Below, in pieces: positions 38,838-47,512 of a DNA stretch of 64,000 bases. Origin of the DNA: Lactobacillus sp. UBA5804. Its GTDB lineage: Bacteria; Bacillota; Bacilli; Lactobacillales; Lactobacillaceae. The DNA lies in the NCBI GenBank assembly GCA_002418055.1, contig DIDI01000006.1:46253-110252 (forward strand), written 5' to 3'. Both the position numbers and the translations under genes were made by a program. The notes under the pieces were generated by a model. The model was not told the origin of the DNA. It worked only from the letters and a program-made list of their open reading frames with translations, and ran no database searches. Positions within the stretch are counted from its first letter, which is position 1, and each line of letters opens with the position of its first letter.

Positions 38838-40148
38838 ATGTCTGCTAAATGGGAAAAAACCGGTAAAACGACTGGTGAACTTACTTTTAATATTTCACAA
38901 GACGAACTAAAGCTAGGTTTAGATCAAGCTTTTAAACGTGTTAAGCCTAATCTACGTGTGCCTGGCTTTAGAAAAGGTCATGTCTCTCGTGTTATTTTTG
39001 ACCAATACTATGGTGAAGAAGCACTTTATGAAGACGCTCTGAACTTAGTTTTGCCAAATGCTTATGATGCAGCCGTTAAAGAAGCTGGAATTGCAGCTGT
39101 AGGTCAGCCTCAAATCATGCCTGAAGCAATGGACAAGGGCAAAGATTGGACGATGAAGGCTACTGTTAGCGTTGAACCAGAAGTAAAACTTGGCGACTAC
39201 AAGGGCATTGAAGTTCCGAAACAAAGTACCCGTGTTTATGCTAAGGATGTCGATGCTGAACTTGAAAAGCGTCGTAACCAGAATGCCGAATTGGTGTTAA
39301 AAGACGGTGAAGCTGCTAAGGGCGACACGGTAACAATTGACTATGCTGGAACGGTTGATGGCAAAGCTTTTGATGGTGGTTCTGCTAAGAATTACGCACT
39401 TGAACTTGGTTCAGGTAGCTTTATTCCTGGTTTTGAAGATCAATTGATTGGTCACAAGGCCAGCGATGATGTTGATGTGGTTGTAACTTTCCCGAAAGAT
39501 TACGGCGCTAAAGACTTAGCAGGTAAAGAAGCTCATTTTGCGACTACTGTTCATGAAGTTAAGTCAAAGGAATTGCCAAAGCTTGATGATGAATTCGCTA
39601 AAGATGTTGACGATTCCGTTGAAACTTTGGCCGATTTAAAGGACAAGATTAAGGAAGACTTGAAGTCTAAGAAGGCTGAAGCTGCTGATGCTGCCATTCA
39701 AGAAGCTGCTATTAAGGTAGCCGTTAAGAATGCGACAATCGATGAGATTCCTGAGCCAATGATTAAGGAAGATGTTGATACGCAGCTTAACCAATATCTT
39801 GGCAATATGCAGCGTCAAGGGATTGATCCTAAGACTTATTACAAGTTGACGAATACGAACGAAGCACAACTTCGTAATCAATTCACTACTGACGCGGCTG
39901 AACGTGTTAAGACTAATTTAGTACTTGAAGCCATTGCCAAGGCTGAGAAGTTAACTGCGACTGAAGCAGAATTGAAAACTGAAATTAAAAATTTAGCTAG
40001 TGAATACAACATGGATGAAAAAGTTGTTCGCAATACTTTAACTGATGATATGTTGTCACACGATATTACGGTTCGTAAAGCGATGGATTTAGTAACCGGT
40101 AGTGTAAAACAGGTTGCCAAAGCTAAGCTTGAAGAAGACGAAAAGTAA
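38838..40148 (+). CDS. tig: Trigger factor (ribosome-associated chaperone/prolyl isomerase)
   Basis: Binds L23 at the exit tunnel and shields nascent chains. The N-terminal ribosome-binding signature GFRKGHVSR (family GFRxGKxP) is near residue 43. The FKBP-type PPIase domain contains [21 protein letters not shown], and a long helical C-terminal chaperone domain follows. The 436-residue length is typical. It precedes clpX as in many Firmicutes. A TTGACC at 38764 could be a -35 box, but no well-spaced -10 follows. Confidence 0.97.
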   Translation: MSAKWEKTGKTTGELTFNISQDELKLGLDQAFKRVKPNLRVPGFRKGHVSRVIFDQYYGEEALYEDALNLVLPNAYDAAVKEAGIAAVGQPQIMPEAMDKGKDWTMKATVSVEPEVKLGDYKGIEVPKQSTRVYAKDVDAELEKRRNQNAELVLKDGEAAKGDTVTIDYAGTVDGKAFDGGSAKNYALELGSGSFIPGFEDQLIGHKASDDVDVVVTFPKDYGAKDLAGKEAHFATTVHEVKSKELPKLDDEFAKDVDDSVETLADLKDKIKEDLKSKKAEAADAAIQEAAIKVAVKNATIDEIPEPMIKEDVDTQLNQYLGNMQRQGIDPKTYYKLTNTNEAQLRNQFTTDAAERVKTNLVLEAIAKAEKLTATEAELKTEIKNLASEYNMDEKVVRNTLTDDMLSHDITVRKAMDLVTGSVKQVAKAKLEEDEK

Positions 40149-40169
40149 TCGCTTAGTCATAACACTTAA

Positions 40170-40199
40170 AAGGCGACCGATACCTAGTCGTCTTTTTTT
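40170..40199 (+). terminator. Intrinsic terminator after tig
   Basis: AAGGCGAC / GTCGTCTT stem (one G-U pair), nine-base loop and T run. Confidence 0.85.
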
Positions 40200-40277
40200 G
40201 TGCTAATGGCTGAGAGTATTTGTTCCAAACAAATGCCAAACTGTGTTAACCTTATTTTAGTTAAAAGGAGGAACGCG

Positions 40278-41543
40278 ATGCCAACCCAATACGAAGAACA
40301 AGAAAAGATTAAATGTTCCTTTTGTGGTAAGACACAGGATCAAGTTAAGAAGATGATTGCCGGTAATGAAGCTTACATTTGTAATGAATGTGTAGATTTA
40401 TCGAAGAAAATCATTGATGAAGAATTACGTGTTGATTCGATTAAGCGAGCAGCCAGCTTGCCCAAGCCAATTGAAATGAAACAAAAGTTGGATCAATATG
40501 TCATTGGTCAAGATAGTGCTAAAAAGGTGTTATCGGTTGCCGTTTATAATCACTATAAGCGGGTTAGCCAGATGGATGTTGATTCTTCAACTGAACTTAA
40601 AAAGTCGAATATTGCCTTGATTGGACCAACTGGGTCAGGTAAGACCTACTTGGCACAAACATTGGCTAAAATTTTGGATGTCCCATTTGCGATTGCAGAT
40701 GCGACAACTTTGACTGAAGCCGGCTATGTTGGTGAAGATGTTGAAAATATTTTATTAAAGTTACTTCAGAATGCCGATTATGATCTAGAGCGAGCTCAAC
40801 GTGGGATCATCTATATTGACGAAATTGATAAAATTTCTAAAAAATCTGAGAATGTCTCAATTACTCGCGATGTTTCCGGCGAGGGCGTTCAGCAATCGTT
40901 ACTTAAGATTCTTGAGGGAACTATTGCCTCTGTACCACCACAGGGTGGCCGCAAGCATCCTCAACAAGAAATGATTCGGATGGACACCTCGAATATCTTG
41001 TTTATCGTCGGTGGTGCCTTTGATGGTATTGAAAGTATTGTCAAAAATCGCTTAGGTAAGAAAACCATCGGTTTTGGTGCAGAAACCAGTTTTTCTCGTA
41101 ATGCTGGCGATAAGTGGACTAAGAACTTGATCACGGGTGACCTGGTTAAGTTCGGCTTGATTCCTGAATTTATTGGACGTATTCCGATTATTACGACCTT
41201 AGATCGGTTAGATAATGCCGATTTAGTACGTATCTTAACCGAACCTAAGAATGCTTTAGTAAAACAATATCAGAAGTTAATGTCACTTGATAAAGTTAAC
41301 TTAACATTCACTCCGGGTGCGCTGAAGGCGATTGCCAAAGAAGCGATTGCGCGTAACATGGGGGCACGTGGGTTAAGAACGATTATTGAAAGTGCCTTGA
41401 TGGACGTGATGTATGAAACTCCTAGTGAGAGTGATATTGAGGGGGTAGAAATTACTGAAGAGGTGATTTCTAAGCATCGCCAACCGCTCATTTTTAGACA
41501 TTCTGATGAAACGGAAAGCAAGGTTGCCGCTGATGATCATTAA
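40278..41543 (+). CDS. clpX: ATP-dependent Clp protease ATP-binding subunit ClpX
   Basis: AAA+ unfoldase that feeds ClpP. The N-terminal zinc-binding domain has CSFC and CNEC pairs (residues 13-38), Walker A is GPTGSGKT, Walker B is [10 protein letters not shown], and the pore loop GYVGEDVE and the RGVEQ-type sensor region follow. The 421-residue length is normal. I place the start at ATG 40278 behind AAAAGGAGG, since an open frame from 40200 adds unrelated residues. It overlaps the downstream GTPase gene by 11 bases. Confidence 0.97.
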   Translation: MPTQYEEQEKIKCSFCGKTQDQVKKMIAGNEAYICNECVDLSKKIIDEELRVDSIKRAASLPKPIEMKQKLDQYVIGQDSAKKVLSVAVYNHYKRVSQMDVDSSTELKKSNIALIGPTGSGKTYLAQTLAKILDVPFAIADATTLTEAGYVGEDVENILLKLLQNADYDLERAQRGIIYIDEIDKISKKSENVSITRDVSGEGVQQSLLKILEGTIASVPPQGGRKHPQQEMIRMDTSNILFIVGGAFDGIESIVKNRLGKKTIGFGAETSFSRNAGDKWTKNLITGDLVKFGLIPEFIGRIPIITTLDRLDNADLVRILTEPKNALVKQYQKLMSLDKVNLTFTPGALKAIAKEAIARNMGARGLRTIIESALMDVMYETPSESDIEGVEITEEVISKHRQPLIFRHSDETESKVAADDH

Positions 41544-42123
41544 GTCATCTGACTATGCCCTGAGTGCTGTTAAAGATGCTCAGTACCCTAAGGATGATTA
41601 TCCTGAAGTAGCATTAGCTGGACGTTCTAATGTTGGTAAATCAAGTTTGATCAATGCCTTTTTGAAACGAAAAAATTTGGCACGAACTTCTGGGCAACCA
41701 GGCAAGACGCAGACACTTAATTTTTATCTGGTGAATAAGTCTTTTTACCTTGTTGATGTTCCAGGTTATGGCTATGCGAAAGTCTCACAGCGCCAGCGTG
41801 AACAATTTGGGCAAATGATTCAGGACTATTTAGAAACACGTGCCAATTTAACCGGTTTAATTATTTTGGTAGATGCACGACATGATCCATCCACAGATGA
41901 CGTTGCGATGTGTGATTATGCACAGTATTTGGACTTACCAATTCTCGTGGTTTGTACCAAAATGGATAAGTTGAAGAAGAGTCAAGCTAGTCAAGTAGCA
42001 CAGAGAGTTCATAACGCTCTGCATATTCGCAATGATAACGTGACATTAATGACCTTTAGTGCGGTTTCTAAATTGCATTTAACTGATTTAGAGAATTGGA
42101 TTGAAGCGCGCGTCTCGCGTTAG
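41533..42123 (+). CDS. ysxC: Ribosome biogenesis GTPase EngB (YsxC/YihA)
   Basis: Essential small GTPase for late 50S assembly. The protein [19 protein letters not shown] ... aligns with family N-termini, so the start is ATG 41533 inside the clpX end. Motifs are GRSNVGKSS (G1), DVPGYGYA (G3) and CTKMDKL (G4). The 196-residue length is standard. The clpX-ysxC pair is conserved in Firmicutes. Confidence 0.96.
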   Translation: MIIKSSDYALSAVKDAQYPKDDYPEVALAGRSNVGKSSLINAFLKRKNLARTSGQPGKTQTLNFYLVNKSFYLVDVPGYGYAKVSQRQREQFGQMIQDYLETRANLTGLIILVDARHDPSTDDVAMCDYAQYLDLPILVVCTKMDKLKKSQASQVAQRVHNALHIRNDNVTLMTFSAVSKLHLTDLENWIEARVSR

Positions 42124-42151
42124 GATACGTTTCATGAAATAAAAAGCTATT

Positions 42152-42181
42152 AAAAAAACGCTGGTAATTCAGCGTTTTTTT
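42152..42181. terminator. Bidirectional terminator between ysxC and the SPJ_0845-type gene
   Basis: AAAAAAACGCTG / CAGCGTTTTTTT with loop GTAATT. It can serve both convergent transcripts. Confidence 0.87.
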
Positions 42182-42186
42182 GATTA

Positions 42187-42318
42187 TTACTTTTGTTGAT
42201 CAGTAGCCGATTGGTCGGCTGTTTCTTTACCAGGTTTCTTTTTGATAGGATCCGGAACTACCGCAAACTTTTCGAGCATCCGATCTAAGTCATCCTGTCG
42301 TTTAAAAGTAAGACCCAT
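42187..42318 (-). CDS. SPJ_0845 family small protein (43 residues)
   Basis: A short gene read on the - strand: MGLTFKRQDDLDRMLEKF, then AVVPDPIKKKPGKE and a polar tail ending TDQQK. The MGLT-K-x-DDL-x-FA-V-PD pattern is that of the SPJ_0845 family of tiny lactic acid bacterial proteins, whose function is unknown. The ribosome site GAGGTGAT lies just upstream. It starts 12 bases after the nucleoside hydrolase stop and ends at a terminator, so it is the last gene of a two-gene operon. It is too short for most gene callers. Confidence 0.78.
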   Translation of the reverse strand: MGLTFKRQDDLDRMLEKFAVVPDPIKKKPGKETADQSATDQQK

Positions 42319-42330
42319 TTACTATCACCT

Positions 42331-43260
42331 CTAATCGGTTCGTTTTAATATATGATCGATCTTTTCGTAGAAGAGTGCCTTATTTGCTTTTGTGACCAGT
42401 GTAATTGGGCGACCAGCCTCGTCTTCATAAACTTTACCAGCTGCAAGGCCAGTAGTGACCACACTAGCTTTCGCGGTTCTCGTTTCGACGACTTCTGGAT
42501 ATAAGGCACTGACGGTCGTGAGGACATCCCAGAGATAAAGCTGTGCAGTTGGGACTGCTACAATTAACGCATAACCTTGGCCAACTAAATCAATTGCTGG
42601 ATATTGGCGCAAAGCAGCCCAGTGCTGGCGTAGCTCTGGACTAAGCGGGAGCTCCTCAGTTGATTCCAATCCGACCATTTGAATCTTTAGCTTAGAGGCA
42701 AAGACGCGGGCAACACTCTCGGGGTCCCAGAACGCGTTCCATTCCTGAGTCCCATCGGCGTTAACCATGTCTACATTGCCATGGCCATCTAGTGAAGCTC
42801 CCATCCAATACAGCCGATCAATCTTAGCTTCAATTGTTGGATCTTCATCAAGGGCTCTCGCTAAATCGGTTAAAGGACCAGTCATGACTAACGTGACTGG
42901 TGTTTTAGCGGCCTTGAGCTTCGCAATCATATCTTGATGTGCCGGTAAAGCAGCTTCCTTAGTATCGATATGTCCAGATTCATTCAAAAGTGGGAGATAG
43001 TTGAATGAATAGGTTGCCAGCCGCCATTCATGTGGAAATTGATTAATAGCTCGAGAATTTGACCGTGCGACTTCTAATTTGTCATGTCGCAAATTGAAGC
43101 GATCAGTCATCTTGCGACAAGCTTCAACTGAAGGGTCAATATACCCGTCAGCATCAATTGCTCCGACACCTAACAAATCAATATCTGGTGCTTGTAGCAA
43201 TATTAGATAGGAAACAAGGTCATCAATGTTACCATCGTGGTTAAAATAAATTTCTTTCAT
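42331..43260 (-). CDS. Inosine-uridine-preferring type nucleoside hydrolase
   Basis: 309-residue enzyme that hydrolyses N-glycosidic bonds of (deoxy)ribonucleosides. The calcium/ribose-binding aspartate cluster appears as FNHDGNIDDLVSY, a lactobacillus variant of the usual DTDPGxDD, with VTLVMTGPLTDLARAL and WNAFWDPESVARV (substrate region). Substrate preference cannot be read from the sequence. It is the first gene of a - strand pair with the SPJ_0845-type gene. Confidence 0.88.
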   Translation of the reverse strand: MKEIYFNHDGNIDDLVSYLILLQAPDIDLLGVGAIDADGYIDPSVEACRKMTDRFNLRHDKLEVARSNSRAINQFPHEWRLATYSFNYLPLLNESGHIDTKEAALPAHQDMIAKLKAAKTPVTLVMTGPLTDLARALDEDPTIEAKIDRLYWMGASLDGHGNVDMVNADGTQEWNAFWDPESVARVFASKLKIQMVGLESTEELPLSPELRQHWAALRQYPAIDLVGQGYALIVAVPTAQLYLWDVLTTVSALYPEVVETRTAKASVVTTGLAAGKVYEDEAGRPITLVTKANKALFYEKIDHILKRTD

Positions 43261-43433
43261 TCGATCATCCTTCCAGGTTATCCTTACTCATTTATTCTAA
43301 CAGCTCCTTGCCAGATAGAAAATTAAAAAGACTATTTATTCCGAGTGAAAATTGCAGGGCCAATGATTTTTTAAGTTGGATAGGCTATGATACAGTTAAG
43401 ACACCATAGTAGTCCAGTTGATAGGAGTATAGA

Positions 43434-44243
43434 ATGACAATTAAACTAATGGCAATTGATATTGATGGCACGCTAGTGAATGCGCGTAAAGAGCTGACAC
43501 CAGCTGTTAGACAAGCCATTCAGCGTGCTCGTCATAAAGGTAAAAAAGTTGTGATTTGTACTGGACGACCTTTAGCTGGTGCTAAATCGTATTTAAGTGC
43601 ACTAGGACTCGATCAGACCGATGATGAATATGTTGTGAGTTATAACGGTGCGGTGGTTGAGACGACAAGCGGTCAAGTCATCTTCAAAAAGGGACTCGAT
43701 TATGCGGAATACCTTGATCTTGAAACAATTAGTCGCAAACTTAAGCTGCATTTTCAAGCTGTTGGCTTGAAGCGCATTTATACCGCTAATCGGGATATTG
43801 GGAAATGGACCTTATATAATTCTAGGATTGTTGATTTAGGAGTTTCTTATCGGACGACTGATGAAATGCGTGCTATCCCGATTATCAAATGTATGTTTGT
43901 CGATGATCCTGAGTATTTAGATGAACGCCTGACTAGCCCATTGTTTCAAACAATGGCCAGTCGTGTGATCTTTTCTAAAACAGAGCCTTTCTACTATGAA
44001 GCAACTGCGGCTGGGGTAACGAAGGGAACTGGGCTAGCGCAACTTACTCAGCATTTGGGACTTACGGCAGATGAAGTAATGGCCATTGGTGATGAAGCAA
44101 ATGATGCTACGATGATTCGTTATGCCGGTTATGGTGTTGCCATGGGAAATGCCGTCCCCGTTACGAAAGCCGAAGCTGATTTTATTACCGCTGATTGTGA
44201 ACACGATGGGGTAGCAGTGGCTATTAATCGGGTATTGGCGTAG
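43434..44243 (+). CDS. Cof-type HAD-IIB family phosphatase
   Basis: 269-residue HAD hydrolase with motif I AIDIDGTLVNARKELT, motif II VICTGRP, a large cap between residues about 80 and 190, and motif IV MAIGDEANDATMIRYAG. This subfamily dephosphorylates sugar phosphates or flavin/PLP-type cofactors, and the substrate is not predictable. GATAGGAG precedes the ATG. It appears to be monocistronic or joined to uvrC by a 53-base gap. Confidence 0.9.
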   Translation: MTIKLMAIDIDGTLVNARKELTPAVRQAIQRARHKGKKVVICTGRPLAGAKSYLSALGLDQTDDEYVVSYNGAVVETTSGQVIFKKGLDYAEYLDLETISRKLKLHFQAVGLKRIYTANRDIGKWTLYNSRIVDLGVSYRTTDEMRAIPIIKCMFVDDPEYLDERLTSPLFQTMASRVIFSKTEPFYYEATAAGVTKGTGLAQLTQHLGLTADEVMAIGDEANDATMIRYAGYGVAMGNAVPVTKAEADFITADCEHDGVAVAINRVLA

Positions 44244-44296
44244 GTAGTTTTTTATGAAATCACATAATAAAGATTATGTTAAATGGAAAGGACGCT

Positions 44297-46108
44297 ATGG
44301 CTACTCCGTTAATTGAGGCCAAGTTAAAGTTATTACCAGCCAGTCCGGGATGCTATCTCATGAAGGATGTCAATGGGACGGTTATTTATGTTGGTAAATC
44401 AAAGACTTTAAAAAATCGTGTGAGGTCCTATTTCAAAAGTAAACAAGTTGGTCGCAGGGCTGAATTAGTGCGTGATATTCGTAACTTTGATATTATTACG
44501 GTTGCCACTGACAAGGAAGCTTTCTTACTTGAAATTACCCTAATTAAAAAATATCAACCCTATTATAATGTGCAATTGAAGCAGGGAACAGGTTACCCCT
44601 ATATTGAAATTACCCACGAAGCTAACCCACAAACGAAATTAACTAGTATCGTGCATAAAGATGGGGGATATTATTTCGGCCCTTATCCGAATGTTTATGC
44701 TGCACAAGCCACATTACACTTTATTCAAAAAGTATTTCCATTGCGGCGATGCAGTGGTTTTCAGCATCGACCATGTCTTTACTATCATATGGGGCAATGT
44801 TTGGGTGCCTGCTTTAAGCAGGTACCCGCAGCGACGTATCAAGCCCAAATTGCTAAGATTAAGCGTTTTTTGAATGGCGACATTGCGGCAGTTAAAGCGG
44901 ACTTGAAGCAGCAAATGGCGCAAGCGGCTAGTGAACTTCAATTTGAGCATGCCGCTGAAATTCGTGATCAGCTTCGATATATTGAAGAAACCGTTGAAAA
45001 ACAAAAAATCATCTCACATGATCATACCCAGCGGGATGTTTTTAACTTTTATGTTGATAAATCATGGATTTCGATCCAAATCTTTTTCTTGCGGCAAGCC
45101 AAATTATTGCGACGTGAAACTCGGATGTTTCCTTTAACGGATACGACTGATCCAGTCGATGAATTCCAGTCACTCTTGGTCCAGTTTTATGGCCAGCGAA
45201 ATCGCGTACTGCCTAAGGAAATTTTGGTACCAGTTGGTGTAGACACAGAGACTTTGAGCGACTTGCTAAAGGTGCCAGTTCGAACGCCGCAGCGCGGTCA
45301 GAAGAAAGCTTTATTAGCGATGGCAGGTGAGAATGCCCAGTTGAAATTGGCTGACAAATTTCGTCTACTTGAACTTGGTAATCGGAAGACTAAGGGGGCA
45401 CAGGCTGAGATTTTTACTGCCTTGGGGCTACCATATGGGTCAAGAATTGAAAGTTTTGACCATTCGCATATTCAAGGAACTGATCCTGTTTCGGCATTGG
45501 TGGTGTTTGAGGATGGCCAGCCAGCCAAGACGCAATATCGTAAATTTATTCTAAAGGGTGAAGTTGAACATCAAAATATGGCTGACGAGTTACGTAACAC
45601 ACGAGAGGTTGTTAGAAGGCGTTATAGTAGGTTGCTGAAAGAGCATCAGAAAATGCCTGATTTGATTCTTATGGATGGTGGTCAGATTCAAATGGAAGCA
45701 GCTGAAGATGTACTACGTAATGAGCTCAATTTAGCGATTCCAGTAGCAGGGATGGTAAAGGATAATCATCACCGAACGAATCATTTACTTAAGGGAGACC
45801 CATTCCGAGAGCAGCCCTTTAAACTGATCCCGATGGATCCTAAGTCCGAAGGCTTTTATCTCATGACTCGTATTCAAGATGAAGTGCACCGTTTTGCTAT
45901 CACCTTCCACCGCCGGACCCATGCTAAGAATGCCCTGTCTAGCAAATTAGATACAATCAAGGGAATTGGACCCAAGAGTCGCAATAAGTTGCTGAAAAAG
46001 TTCGGGTCACTAAAACGAATTAGTGATGCTTCAGTCGCAGAATTACAAGCTGCTGGCTTAACGATTGTGCAAGCACAGACGGTAAAAGTCAGCTTGCTTG
46101 GCGCATAG
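44297..46108 (+). CDS. uvrC: Excinuclease ABC subunit C
   Basis: Makes both incisions in nucleotide excision repair. The N-terminal GIY-YIG domain begins at LLPASPGCYLMKD ... VIYVGKSKTLKNRVRSY, the UvrB-binding UVR motif lies near residues 200-235, the RNase H-like domain contains ESFDHSHIQGTDPV, and tandem helix-hairpin-helix motifs end the chain (IKGIGPKSRNKLLKKFG). I use ATG 44297 behind AAAGGA, giving 603 residues. ATG 44276 would add seven residues without a ribosome site. Confidence 0.97.
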   Translation: MATPLIEAKLKLLPASPGCYLMKDVNGTVIYVGKSKTLKNRVRSYFKSKQVGRRAELVRDIRNFDIITVATDKEAFLLEITLIKKYQPYYNVQLKQGTGYPYIEITHEANPQTKLTSIVHKDGGYYFGPYPNVYAAQATLHFIQKVFPLRRCSGFQHRPCLYYHMGQCLGACFKQVPAATYQAQIAKIKRFLNGDIAAVKADLKQQMAQAASELQFEHAAEIRDQLRYIEETVEKQKIISHDHTQRDVFNFYVDKSWISIQIFFLRQAKLLRRETRMFPLTDTTDPVDEFQSLLVQFYGQRNRVLPKEILVPVGVDTETLSDLLKVPVRTPQRGQKKALLAMAGENAQLKLADKFRLLELGNRKTKGAQAEIFTALGLPYGSRIESFDHSHIQGTDPVSALVVFEDGQPAKTQYRKFILKGEVEHQNMADELRNTREVVRRRYSRLLKEHQKMPDLILMDGGQIQMEAAEDVLRNELNLAIPVAGMVKDNHHRTNHLLKGDPFREQPFKLIPMDPKSEGFYLMTRIQDEVHRFAITFHRRTHAKNALSSKLDTIKGIGPKSRNKLLKKFGSLKRISDASVAELQAAGLTIVQAQTVKVSLLGA

Positions 46109-46124
46109 GTCGGCTAGGATTATG

Positions 46125-46155
46125 TGTTATAATAACTAAGTTTATAATGACTAAG
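46125..46155 (+). promoter_or_regulatory. obgE promoter region with duplicated -10 boxes
   Basis: TGTTATAAT at 46125-46133 is an extended -10 element. A near-identical 14-bp copy of TTATAATAACTAAG follows at 46142-46155, containing a second TATAAT at 46143-46148. No good -35 box is seen for either. Confidence 0.55.
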
Positions 46156-46178
46156 CAAAAGACAGAAGGAAATTAAAG

Positions 46179-47483
46179 ATGCCAACATTTGTTGACCAAA
46201 CTAAGATTGAAGTACAAGCGGGAAAAGGCGGGGATGGCATGGTTGCCTTTCGTCATGAAAAGTATGTTCCCAATGGTGGTCCTGCCGGCGGTGACGGTGG
46301 TCGCGGCGGTAGTATTATTTTTGTAGCAGACAGTGGCTTACGGACGTTAATGGATTTTCGGTATCGACGGAAATTTAAGGCTGATCCAGGTGAAGATGGC
46401 CGTATTAAAGCACAATATGGACATGGTGCGAAAGATTTGTATTTAAAAGTGCCAGTTGGCACCGTAGTTTATGATTTTGATAGCAACGAGTTGATTGGTG
46501 ATTTAGTCCGTAATCATCAAGAATTAATCGTAGCACGTGGTGGTAAAGGCGGCCGTGGCAATATTCACTTTGCCAATAGTGTTAATACCGCACCTGAAAT
46601 TGCTGAAAACGGCGAACTCGGTGAAGATCGCGTCTTACGGCTCGAATTAAAGATATTAGCTGATGTGGGCTTGGTTGGTCTACCTTCGGTTGGAAAGTCA
46701 ACGCTCTTGTCAGTCACGACTAAGGCCAAGCCAAAAGTTGCCGCTTATGAATTTACAACTTTAAAACCAAATTTAGGAATGGTTGTTTTACCTGATGGCC
46801 ATGACTTCTCGATGGCTGATTTACCGGGGTTAATTGCTGGAGCAGCTAAAGGTGTCGGCTTAGGGATGCAATTTCTACGTCATGTAGAGCGGACTAAAGT
46901 GATTCTCCACTTGGTTTCGATGGATCCGTCGAATGGCCGTGAAGCCTTTAACGACTATCAAACGATTAAGCAAGAATTAGCGCAATACACAGTTGACCTG
47001 ACTACTAAGAAGGAACTACTCGTTGCGACCAAGATGGATTTACCTGGTGCCGCAGAAAAACTAGCGACCTTTAAGGCAGATTTGCAAGCTCACGGATTTA
47101 ATGAACCAGTCTATGAAATTTCTAGTGTTGCCCATCAAGGTGTGACTGCCTTAATGCAGGTAGTGGGTCAAGTGGTCGCGACTGAAGCCATCAAATTAGC
47201 ACAAGCAACGCCAGAGTATGCTGATACCACGAAGGAATACGTTTATACCGCACCAACCGATGATCAGGTCACGGTTGAGCGGATCCGTGATCATGAGTTT
47301 AAGATTTCTGGTGCGAGAATTGAACATATTGTGCAGCGGACTAACGTTGACCACCAGGATGGCATTATGTTACTAGCACGTAAGTTAAAGCGATACGGAA
47401 TTGACGATGAATTACTGAAGCAGGGGGCTGAAGATGGTGACGAGGTGACCATCGGTGACTTTACGTTTGAATTCGTCCAATAA
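46179..47483 (+). CDS. obgE: GTPase Obg/CgtA
   Basis: Ribosome-associated essential GTPase that senses (p)ppGpp. The glycine-rich Obg fold is at the N-terminus (VQAGKGGDGMVAFRHEKYVP, GGDGGRGGS), the G domain has GLPSVGKST and DLPGLI, and the C-terminal OCT domain is present (VERIRDHEFKISGARIE). The 434-residue length is typical of lactobacilli. Confidence 0.97.
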   Translation: MPTFVDQTKIEVQAGKGGDGMVAFRHEKYVPNGGPAGGDGGRGGSIIFVADSGLRTLMDFRYRRKFKADPGEDGRIKAQYGHGAKDLYLKVPVGTVVYDFDSNELIGDLVRNHQELIVARGGKGGRGNIHFANSVNTAPEIAENGELGEDRVLRLELKILADVGLVGLPSVGKSTLLSVTTKAKPKVAAYEFTTLKPNLGMVVLPDGHDFSMADLPGLIAGAAKGVGLGMQFLRHVERTKVILHLVSMDPSNGREAFNDYQTIKQELAQYTVDLTTKKELLVATKMDLPGAAEKLATFKADLQAHGFNEPVYEISSVAHQGVTALMQVVGQVVATEAIKLAQATPEYADTTKEYVYTAPTDDQVTVERIRDHEFKISGARIEHIVQRTNVDHQDGIMLLARKLKRYGIDDELLKQGAEDGDEVTIGDFTFEFVQ

Positions 47484-47512
47484 GTTGGGGTTTTAGTTGG
47501 GGTTTTAAAAGA

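Noticed and set aside
40200..40277. Possible 26-residue N-terminal extension of clpX
   Set aside because: It starts in the T run of the tig terminator and lacks a ribosome site, while ATG 40278 follows AAAAGGAGG and gives the standard ClpX N-terminus.
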